Source: Bradyrhizobiaceae bacterium
GTDB lineage: Bacteria > Pseudomonadota > Alphaproteobacteria > Rhizobiales > Xanthobacteraceae
Length of the DNA stretch: 64,000 nucleotides
Assembly (NCBI GenBank): GCA_003963145.1
Contig: RXJJ01000012.1
Coordinates: 1 to 64,000, forward strand
Reading direction: 5' to 3'
This document shows, one piece after another, positions 23,600-31,047 of the stretch (position 1 is its first letter; each line of letters starts with the position of its first letter). The position numbers and the translations under genes are program-made. The notes below the pieces were generated by a model. The model was not told where the DNA came from. It did no database searches and worked only from the letters and a program-made list of their open reading frames with translations.

Positions 23600-25030
23600 A
23601 TGGAGTCTTGGTCTTTTCCTCCGTCCTATGATGCATCGTATTTTCCGCCGCCGGACAGCCGTTATTGGTTTCCTCAGCGCGAGACGATGCCGGCGGCGCA
23701 ACGCGATCGGGCGATCCTTGAGCGCCTTCGTGTGATCTGCAGCTATGCTTACGAAAATTCTGCGTTCTACCGACGCCGCTGGAACGAGGCGGGATTTCAC
23801 CCGGACCATCTTCGTTCGCTGGAGGATTTCGAGGACAAGGTCCCCGTCGTCACGAAGAAGGAACTGAGGGAGTCGCAGACAAGCGCGCCGCCGTTTGGCG
23901 ATTACCTCTGTGTTCCGGACAGCGAAGTTTTTCATGTCCACGGTACGAGCGGCACCACCGGGCGGCCGACGGCCTTCGCAATCGGCCGCAATGACTGGAG
24001 CGCCATTGCGAACGCCCACGCCCGGATCATGTGGGCGATGGGTATGCGTCCCGGCGATATGATCTGCGTTGCGGCCATCCTCAGTCTTTACATGGGAAGC
24101 TGGGGTGCACTCGCGGGCGCTGAGCGTCTTGGCGCGAAAGCTTTTCCGTTCGGGGCCGGTGCGCCGGGCATGACTGCGCGCTGCGCGCAGTGGCTGGACA
24201 CCCTGAAGCCCGCGGGTTTCTACGGCACGCCGACCTATGCGCTCCATCTCGCGCAGACGGCTATCGATGAGGGGCTTAATCCCCGGGAGTTCGGCCTGAA
24301 ATACATGTTCTTCTCGGGGGAGCCAGGCGCATCGATTCCCGGCGTGCGGGACCGCATCGCCGATTTTTATGGAGCGAAGATTTTCGACTCCGGATCGATG
24401 GCTGAAATGTCACCTTGGATGAACGTTGCCGGCTCCGCTGAAACGGAAGGCATGCTGTGCTGGCAGGATATCGTCTACACGGAGGTCTGCGACCCGAAGA
24501 CGATGCGGCGGATTCCATATGGCCAGCGCGGTACGCCTGTTTACACGCATCTTGAGCGCACATCGCAACCGATGATCCGCCTTGCGTCGGGCGATCTCAC
24601 GCTTTGGACCGATGAGCCGAATCCGTGTGGCCGGACCTATCCGAGGTTGCCGCAAGGCATCTTCGGCCGCATCGATGACATGTTCACGATCCGCGGCGAA
24701 AATGTCTATCCCAGTGAAATCGACGCGGCTCTCAACGCAACGCCGGGCTATGGCGGCGAACATCAGATCATCATCACCCGCGAAGCGGCGATGGATGAGT
24801 TGCTATTGCGCGTCGAAGCCGATGAAGACGCGTTGACGAACGGCAACGCCGAGGCTTTTCGGGCCGACGTTAGCAGCCGCATCCATAAATTGCTTGGCTT
24901 GCGCACCAAGGCTGAGGTCGTCGCAAAAGGAACCCTGCCTCGCACCGATTTCAAGGCGCGCCGTGTCGTGGATGACAGGGCGGTGTTTCGTGAACTGAAC
25001 AACGAGATTAGTGCGGAGCGCCGAACATGA
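23600..25030 (+). CDS. hclA: AMP-forming acyl-CoA ligase, probable 2-hydroxyisobutyryl-CoA ligase
   Basis: A 476-residue adenylate-forming enzyme of the phenylacetate-CoA ligase group. The ATP-binding P-loop is HVHGTSGTTGRPT, followed by FYGTPTYAL, a GRIDDMFTIRGENVYPSEID hinge region, and the C-terminal lysine segment GTLPRTDFKARRV. It would activate 2-hydroxyisobutyrate for the mutase encoded in the same operon. That assignment comes from context; the sequence alone only says aryl/acyl-CoA ligase. The stop overlaps the following GTPase gene by four bases. Confidence 0.8.
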   Translation: MESWSFPPSYDASYFPPPDSRYWFPQRETMPAAQRDRAILERLRVICSYAYENSAFYRRRWNEAGFHPDHLRSLEDFEDKVPVVTKKELRESQTSAPPFGDYLCVPDSEVFHVHGTSGTTGRPTAFAIGRNDWSAIANAHARIMWAMGMRPGDMICVAAILSLYMGSWGALAGAERLGAKAFPFGAGAPGMTARCAQWLDTLKPAGFYGTPTYALHLAQTAIDEGLNPREFGLKYMFFSGEPGASIPGVRDRIADFYGAKIFDSGSMAEMSPWMNVAGSAETEGMLCWQDIVYTEVCDPKTMRRIPYGQRGTPVYTHLERTSQPMIRLASGDLTLWTDEPNPCGRTYPRLPQGIFGRIDDMFTIRGENVYPSEIDAALNATPGYGGEHQIIITREAAMDELLLRVEADEDALTNGNAEAFRADVSSRIHKLLGLRTKAEVVAKGTLPRTDFKARRVVDDRAVFRELNNEISAERRT

Positions 25031-25989
25031 GCCGCTACGTTCCAGCCGTCGAGTTGGTGGAGCGGGCCATGCGTGGGGAAATTGCGGCCATCGGTAGGCT
25101 GATTTCCCGAGCGGAAGCAAACGTTTCCGAGGCAAGAGAGGCGCTTGCCGCGATTTATCGGCGCGCTGGGCGTGCGCATGTCATCGGACTGACGGGCGTT
25201 CCGGGCAGCGGGAAATCGACTATGGTGGCGACGCTTACCCAGCGCTTGCGTGACAAGGGCTCCAAGGTAGGAATTGTCGCGGTCGATCCGTCCAGTCCCT
25301 ACTCGGGTGGTTCGATTCTCGGCGATCGCATCCGCATGTCGGACCTCGCCAATGATCCGGGCGTTTTCATTCGCAGCATGGCGACCCGCGGCGAAATGGG
25401 GGGCATGGCACGGGCGACGCTTGATGCCGTTGATATTCTCGATATCGGCGGCTTTGACACGATCATTATTGAGACGGTCGGCGTCGGACAGGATGAAGTC
25501 GAGATTGCAAAGGCATCTCATACCACCATCGTTGTTTCAGCGCCGGGGCTCGGTGATGAAATCCAGGCGATCAAGGCGGGAATGCTGGAAATCGCCGACA
25601 TTCACGTGGTGTCGAAATGCGACCGCAGCGACGCCAACCGCACCCTTACCGATCTCAGGCAGATGATGACGCTCGGCGTCAATGGCCATGTGAAACCCGA
25701 TTGGCAAGTCCCGGTTCTCGGCGTCAGCTCCTACAATAGCGAAGGTTTCGACGATCTCGTCGGTGTCATCGAACGCCATCGGATGGCGGTGCTCCACACC
25801 GAGCTTGGCAGGAAGAGGCAACTGTCGATTGCGAATTTCCGTCTGCAAAAGACGGCGGAGAACCTGCTCATCGAGCGCTTCCTGAAAACATCAGCTTCAT
25901 TCGTTCCGTCCATTGCGGACCGACTGCTTCGCCGCGAAGGAGATCCTTACGCGCTCGCAAGCGAACTTGTCGCCGCATCCCTGAATTGA
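25027..25989 (+). CDS. meaB: MeaB/ArgK-type G3E GTPase, mutase chaperone
   Basis: A 320-residue G3E-family GTPase: Walker A GVPGSGKST, the KVGIVAVDPSSPYSGGSILG and GDRIRM segments specific to MeaB, Walker B IIETVGVGQDEVEI, and base-recognition SKCD. MeaB proteins gate adenosylcobalamin delivery and protect or eject damaged cofactor in acyl-CoA mutases. Tight coupling between the ligase and the large mutase subunit shows which enzyme it serves. In the Aquincola tertiaricarbonis system the equivalent is called MeaH. Confidence 0.88.
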   Translation: MSRYVPAVELVERAMRGEIAAIGRLISRAEANVSEAREALAAIYRRAGRAHVIGLTGVPGSGKSTMVATLTQRLRDKGSKVGIVAVDPSSPYSGGSILGDRIRMSDLANDPGVFIRSMATRGEMGGMARATLDAVDILDIGGFDTIIIETVGVGQDEVEIAKASHTTIVVSAPGLGDEIQAIKAGMLEIADIHVVSKCDRSDANRTLTDLRQMMTLGVNGHVKPDWQVPVLGVSSYNSEGFDDLVGVIERHRMAVLHTELGRKRQLSIANFRLQKTAENLLIERFLKTSASFVPSIADRLLRREGDPYALASELVAASLN

Positions 25990-25999
25990 GGACATTATC

Positions 26000-27706
26000 A
26001 TGGATAAGATCACCGACAATCAGACTCTCTCGCAAAAGAAAATCGATCAAATCCGCTCCGAGGAGAAGGATTGGGAGGCGAACGAGGTCGCACAATTCCT
26101 GCGCAAGCAGGCCGAGCGCAAATCGGAATTCTTTACCCTGGGTGATATTCCGGTCAAGCGCACGTACACCGCAGCCGATCTTGCTGAGACACCGATCGAG
26201 GATATCGGTCTGCCTGGCCGTTATCCTTTCACTCGCGGCCCCTATCCCACGATGTATCGCTCCCGGACGTGGACGATGCGGCAGATTGCCGGGTTTGGTA
26301 CAGGCGAAGACACCAATAAGCGTTTCAAATATTTGATTGCTCAAGGTCAGACCGGCATCTCGACTGACTTCGACATGCCGACTCTGATGGGATACGATTC
26401 TGACCATCCAATGAGCGAAGGCGAGGTTGGCCGCGAAGGTGTTGCCATCGATACGCTCGCCGATATGGAGGCACTCTTCGACGGCATTGATCTGGAGAAA
26501 ATTTCCGTCTCCATGACGATCAATCCCTCGGCTTGGATATTGCTCGCCATGTACATCGTGCTTGCGGAGAAGCGCGGTTACGATCTCAACAAGCTTTCCG
26601 GAACGATTCAGGCAGACATCCTGAAGGAATACATGGCGCAAAAGGAGTATGTGTTTCCGATCGAGCCGTCGGTACGCATCGTGCGCGATTGCATCACATA
26701 CAGTGCCAAGCACATGAAGCGCTACAATCCTATAAACATTTCAGGATACCACATCTCCGAGGCTGGCTCTTCGCCACTTCATGAGGCCGCATTCACGTTG
26801 GCCAATCTCATTGTGTATGTCGAGGAAGTTCTGAAGACCGGTATGCACGTCGATGAATTTGCGCCGCGTCTTGCGTTCTTTTTTGTTTGCCAGGCGGATT
26901 TCTTCGAGGAAATAGCAAAATTCCGCGCTCTGCGGCGCTGCTACGCCAAGATCATGAAGGAACGGTTCGGCGCCAAGAATCCCGAGTCAATGCGACTGCG
27001 CTTCCATTGCCAGACTGCGGCGGCATCGCTGACGAAGCCGCAATACATGGTCAACGTCATTCGCACGTCCATGCAAGCGCTTGCTGCGGCTCTCGGAGGT
27101 TGCCAATCGCTTCATACCAACGGCTATGACGAAGCCTTCGCGATTCCCACGGAGGATGCAATGCGGATGGCCTTGCGCACACAGCAGGTTATCGCCGAGG
27201 AAACAAATATAACTCAAGTCACGGATCCTCTTGGGGGCTCCTATTACGTTGAGACGCTGACCACGGAATATGAAAAGCGAATTTTCGAGATTCTCGAAGA
27301 GGTGGAAGAGCGGGGCGGCACGCTCAAAATGATACAGGAAGGCTGGTTCCAAAAACACATCGCGGATTTTGCGTACGAGACGGCGCTTCGAAAACAATCG
27401 GGCGACAAGCCGGTGATCGGCGTGAATTGTTTCGTCGATGGTGCTCCAGACCCAGCAATCCATACCCACCCATATGATCACACGACGGCGGAACGGCAGG
27501 TGGCCCGAACGCAACGCGTACGCCGCGAGCGGGATCCGGTAAAGTTCGATTTGCTCCTGCAGCAACTCCTCGATGTGGCGAAAGATCCCTCGCAAAATAT
27601 CATGCCCATCACAATCGAGCTCGTACGTGCCGGCGCAACGATGGGAGACATCATCGAATCCCTGAAAAAGGTATGGGGGACCTATCGTGAAACGCCGGTG
27701 TTCTGA
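26000..27706 (+). CDS. hcmA: 2-hydroxyisobutyryl-CoA mutase large (catalytic) subunit
   Basis: A 568-residue TIM-barrel acyl-CoA mutase without a B12 domain, the size of HcmA/IcmA rather than of the fused methylmalonyl-CoA mutase. The residues that define 2-hydroxyisobutyryl-CoA mutase are present: I96 in MRQIAGFG and D123 in STDFDMP, the same 27-residue spacing as Ile90 and Asp117 of Aquincola HcmA. Methylmalonyl enzymes have Tyr, and isobutyryl enzymes Phe, in place of the Ile. It would convert 2-hydroxyisobutyryl-CoA to 3-hydroxybutyryl-CoA. Confidence 0.9.
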   Translation: MDKITDNQTLSQKKIDQIRSEEKDWEANEVAQFLRKQAERKSEFFTLGDIPVKRTYTAADLAETPIEDIGLPGRYPFTRGPYPTMYRSRTWTMRQIAGFGTGEDTNKRFKYLIAQGQTGISTDFDMPTLMGYDSDHPMSEGEVGREGVAIDTLADMEALFDGIDLEKISVSMTINPSAWILLAMYIVLAEKRGYDLNKLSGTIQADILKEYMAQKEYVFPIEPSVRIVRDCITYSAKHMKRYNPINISGYHISEAGSSPLHEAAFTLANLIVYVEEVLKTGMHVDEFAPRLAFFFVCQADFFEEIAKFRALRRCYAKIMKERFGAKNPESMRLRFHCQTAAASLTKPQYMVNVIRTSMQALAAALGGCQSLHTNGYDEAFAIPTEDAMRMALRTQQVIAEETNITQVTDPLGGSYYVETLTTEYEKRIFEILEEVEERGGTLKMIQEGWFQKHIADFAYETALRKQSGDKPVIGVNCFVDGAPDPAIHTHPYDHTTAERQVARTQRVRRERDPVKFDLLLQQLLDVAKDPSQNIMPITIELVRAGATMGDIIESLKKVWGTYRETPVF

Positions 27707-27715
27707 GGATGGCAC

Positions 27716-29029
27716 GTGCAGCAATCCCGCAAGCAGTTAAAGCAGCTGAAGGAGGCCGCTCGAAACGGTAACGCACAGGCGGCCAAGCTTTTGCTCGCTC
27801 ACAGTGTCGCGCTTGGACACAACCGATTGAGTGTTGCCAGGTTTTTTCAGGCTCGTGCACTCGGGGCTGAGGGATTGGAGCAATATCACGAAGCAGCTCT
27901 AGCGGCGGCGAGCCGCATTCCACCGGACATCGTACTTTCCATCGCTCAAAATGCTGTACAGGGTAAGGCTCTGCGGCCGGAGATACGCTCTATGATTCAG
28001 GAAAGCATGGTTGTGACAGCGCCCTATATCCTTCCCTACGGCGGTATTCAGCCGTCATTCGTGACGCATCCGCTCATTTCCGGTCACGGATCCAGTGTGC
28101 TCGGTAAAGTCAGCCTTGGTGCGAATGCGACATTAGGACCGGCGGCAGTTTTAAGGGCGGACGGTCATTTCGTGAAAATTGGGGATGATTTCAGTATCGG
28201 AAGAAACTCGACCGTTCACATCGCGCATGAACTTTATCCAACAATAGTTGGCGACAGGGTAGCCGTTGGAAAAAAGGCGGTTGTTCACGCCTGCGTAGTC
28301 GGCAACGATTGTTTGATCGAAGACAATGTTGTGATTCTCGATGGTTCGGTTGTCGAACAAAACGTTCTGATAGAAGCTAATTCCACCGTTTATCCGCGGG
28401 CAGTTTTGAAGGCTAACTCTGTCTACGCGGGCAGTCCCGCAAAATTTGTCAGGGAATTGACAACCCGAGAACACACCCAGCGAAAGCTTCATCTCCTGGA
28501 AAGAATTGCCGGCGATTTTATCACGCCGCAGACTGAATTTCGTCACCAACCGCACGAACAACCGGACGCCTTTGTCGCCAGAACGGCGATTTTGAGCGGA
28601 CATGTCGATTTGAGATCGCGATCGAGCGTATTTTATTCGTGCGTTCTCAGTGGAGGGCAAGGGTCCATCATTGTGCACGAGAACACCAATATTCAGGACA
28701 ACTCCCGCCTTGAATGTCACGCCGACGGAATCATCGTCGGTCAAAACACCACCATCGGTCACAATGTGACGATTAGAGATGCCCGGATCGGTGCGCAATG
28801 TCTCATCGGAATAGGAAGCCATGTAAACGCGGGCACAGTGATCGAAGACGACGTATTGCTCGCCGCTGGATCCACGACTGAAATGAACCAGCGTCTCGAA
28901 GGCGGCTATCTCTGGGCCGGCCGGCCCGCGCGCCAGCTTGGAAAGCTCAATGACGCCAAGCGTAAGATGATGGGCGATATCATCGGCCAGTACTGCGATT
29001 ACGCCGATGCGTACAAGCTGCAGCAATGA
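27716..29029 (+). CDS. Tandem gamma-carbonic-anhydrase-like (left-handed beta-helix) protein
   Basis: A 437-residue protein with a helical N-terminal part (1-95) and two left-handed beta-helix domains of the gamma-carbonic anhydrase/YrdA type, about 112-250 and 285-410, followed by a C-terminal helix. Domain 1 keeps two zinc-ligand positions (H168, H191) but has K186 at the third. Domain 2 has H349 at exactly that third position but E333 and R354 at the other two. GTG 27716 follows GAGG by seven bases. It sits between the mutase and adenosyltransferase genes; a role in that pathway is not obvious. Confidence 0.8.
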   Translation: MQQSRKQLKQLKEAARNGNAQAAKLLLAHSVALGHNRLSVARFFQARALGAEGLEQYHEAALAAASRIPPDIVLSIAQNAVQGKALRPEIRSMIQESMVVTAPYILPYGGIQPSFVTHPLISGHGSSVLGKVSLGANATLGPAAVLRADGHFVKIGDDFSIGRNSTVHIAHELYPTIVGDRVAVGKKAVVHACVVGNDCLIEDNVVILDGSVVEQNVLIEANSTVYPRAVLKANSVYAGSPAKFVRELTTREHTQRKLHLLERIAGDFITPQTEFRHQPHEQPDAFVARTAILSGHVDLRSRSSVFYSCVLSGGQGSIIVHENTNIQDNSRLECHADGIIVGQNTTIGHNVTIRDARIGAQCLIGIGSHVNAGTVIEDDVLLAAGSTTEMNQRLEGGYLWAGRPARQLGKLNDAKRKMMGDIIGQYCDYADAYKLQQ

Positions 29030-29052
29030 CTGACATTGAGTAGGAGGATTCG

Positions 29053-29655
29053 ATGGGACACAGACTCTCGCAAATTGTCACGCGGACCGGTGATCAAGGT
29101 CAGACCAGCCTTGGAAGCGGTACCAGGGTCGATAAGGACAGTCTTCCCATCCAGACTTTGGGAGTAATTGACGAGCTTAATAGCTGGATCGGTGTGGTCG
29201 TTGCCCTTTCGGCTTCTCAGCCCGTCAAAGATACGCTCACGTTTGTTCAGCACGATCTTTTTGATCTCGGCGCGCAGATCAGCGTGCCCGGCACGCCCTT
29301 GCTTTCACACGCGCATCTCTCGCGGCTCGACAGCAGCTTCGAGAATTTGAATAGCGGCCTTGGGATGCTGAAGGAGTTCATTCTGCCGGGAGGCACGCCC
29401 TCCGCGGCGTTTACCCATGTAGCTCGCACCGTATGCCGCCGCGCCGAACGGCAATTGTTTAGCCTGATTGAAACAGAAGCTGCGAATATGGGAAATGTGA
29501 AGACATTTTCTACAAAAGAGAATTTCGGTCTTTCGTATCTCAACAGACTTTCGGATCTGCTCTTTGTCGCCTCCCGGGTTGAAAATCGCGAAGGAGGACA
29601 TGTGGATGTTTTGTGGCAACGGGGCAAGAGTCTCGGGAGCGGAGGAGCCATTTGA
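29053..29655 (+). CDS. Cob(I)alamin adenosyltransferase, PduO type
   Basis: A 200-residue ATP:cob(I)alamin adenosyltransferase. Its ATP-binding N-terminus is TRTGDQGQTSLGSG, followed by VIDELNSWIG, FILPGGTPSAAFTHVARTVCRRAE and NRLSDLLFVASR, which line the cobalamin pocket between subunits of the trimer. It makes the adenosylcobalamin used by the mutase two genes upstream. AGGAGG precedes ATG 29053. The stop overlaps the TTG start of the dehydrogenase. Confidence 0.9.
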   Translation: MGHRLSQIVTRTGDQGQTSLGSGTRVDKDSLPIQTLGVIDELNSWIGVVVALSASQPVKDTLTFVQHDLFDLGAQISVPGTPLLSHAHLSRLDSSFENLNSGLGMLKEFILPGGTPSAAFTHVARTVCRRAERQLFSLIETEAANMGNVKTFSTKENFGLSYLNRLSDLLFVASRVENREGGHVDVLWQRGKSLGSGGAI

Positions 29656-30554
29656 ACAATCCGTCAACAAATTCGCCTCTCGAGATAAAAACCGTCGGCG
29701 TTATCGGTGCCGGACAAATGGGTTCGGGTATTTCGCAGGTTTGCGCTCTTGCCGGATTCGATGTCTTTATCAACGATGTTTCGGCAGATCGTATTGATGC
29801 GGGTCGGGCCGGCATCATGCGAAATTTATCGAAGCAAATCGAAAAAGGCTATATCACCGAGACCTCTTCCGCAGCGGCTGCCGCGCACCTAAAGCCTGCC
29901 ATTGATTACCGGGCATTCTCGGATTGTGACTTGGTGATCGAGGCGGCGACAGAGAATGAGGCTATCAAGCGCGAAATCTTCGCTTCATTGTGTCCTTTGT
30001 TGTCACCGCGCACTTTACTCGCGACCAACACCTCGTCAATTTCCATCACGCGTCTTGCGGCATCGACCGATCGTCCCGAACGCTTTATCGGAATTCATTT
30101 CATGAATCCGGTGCCGCTCATGCGGTTAGTTGAGATTATCAGGGGAATTGCAACCGACGAATTCACCTATCAATCGGCCAATACATTCATCGCCCGTCTT
30201 GGCAAGACAGTAACGACATCGGAGGATTTTCCCGCCTTCATTGTGAACCGCATTCTGCTGCCGATGATTAACGAAGCCATCTACACGCTTTATGAAGGCA
30301 TTGGATCGGTGCAGTCGATCGATGATGCGATGCGACTTGGGGCCAACCATCCAATGGGGCCGCTTCAACTCGCCGATTTCATCGGCCTGGATACCTGCCT
30401 TTCCATCATGCAGGTGCTTTACGATGGCTTGTCGGATTCGAAATACCGGCCTTGTCCCTTGCTGGTGAAGTACGTTGAGGCGGGTTGGCTTGGCCGCAAG
30501 ACCAAGAGAGGCTTTTACGACTACCGGGGGGAGACACCGCTACCGACGAGGTAA
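29652..30554 (+). CDS. 3-hydroxybutyryl-CoA (3-hydroxyacyl-CoA) dehydrogenase
   Basis: A 300-residue NAD-dependent dehydrogenase: Rossmann motif VGVIGAGQMGSGIS, TNTSSISITRLA, the catalytic His in GIHFMNPVPLM, and the C-terminal domain with MGPLQLADFIGLD. Size and domains are those of Hbd/FadB2, which act on (S)-3-hydroxybutyryl-CoA, the main product reported for this mutase type. I prefer the TTG at 29652, with GGAGG six bases upstream and overlapping the previous stop. It would yield acetoacetyl-CoA and closes the operon. Confidence 0.88.
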   Translation: MNNPSTNSPLEIKTVGVIGAGQMGSGISQVCALAGFDVFINDVSADRIDAGRAGIMRNLSKQIEKGYITETSSAAAAAHLKPAIDYRAFSDCDLVIEAATENEAIKREIFASLCPLLSPRTLLATNTSSISITRLAASTDRPERFIGIHFMNPVPLMRLVEIIRGIATDEFTYQSANTFIARLGKTVTTSEDFPAFIVNRILLPMINEAIYTLYEGIGSVQSIDDAMRLGANHPMGPLQLADFIGLDTCLSIMQVLYDGLSDSKYRPCPLLVKYVEAGWLGRKTKRGFYDYRGETPLPTR

Positions 30555-30638
30555 AGCCGATTTGGTCGATGGGCTGCGAATAAAATAATGATGGCCAAGC
30601 GTGGTAATGCGAGACGTTCGGTCATATTTTGTCTGGAC

Positions 30639-30866
30639 ATGACAAACACCATTATAACGTCGGTATCCCCTTGTGTTTCGATCTGTACGATCGATCCGCG
30701 TATCGGTCTGTGCATCGGCTGCGCGCGCACGCTGTCGGAAATTGCCAATTGGCAATTGCTCAGTCTGGAGGAGCGGGCGGCTATCAACAGAGCGCTGATC
30801 GGCCGTTTGAACGATGTCGGGGTGAGCGTGCAGCCGGCTTTGAGGCAACGATTACGGGATGGATAG
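30639..30866 (+). CDS. DUF1289 small cysteine-rich protein
   Basis: A 75-residue protein with the DUF1289 pattern SPCVSICTIDPRIGLCIGCA then IANWQLLSLEERAAI. Four cysteines suggest a metal or iron-sulfur site. These proteins are widespread in Alphaproteobacteria and of unknown function. ATG 30639 gives the conserved N-terminus; an in-frame ATG at 30588 would add 17 residues without family resemblance. It stands alone after the mutase operon, with 181 non-coding bases following. Confidence 0.7.
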   Translation: MTNTIITSVSPCVSICTIDPRIGLCIGCARTLSEIANWQLLSLEERAAINRALIGRLNDVGVSVQPALRQRLRDG

Positions 30867-31047
30867 CATTGCTGCGGCCGAGCAGCCGACTTAGTCAACT
30901 CCGCCCTTGATTTTCTGTGATCAAAATGCGGCGCCCGACCGCGAACGATGATATCGACAGGACAACGGCTGACGTTTGCCCTGGCGATCTCGCTTTCATT
31001 TTTGTCCGCCCCTCGCGGGTCGGCGCTCATTCCATCGCTCAGAGCGT

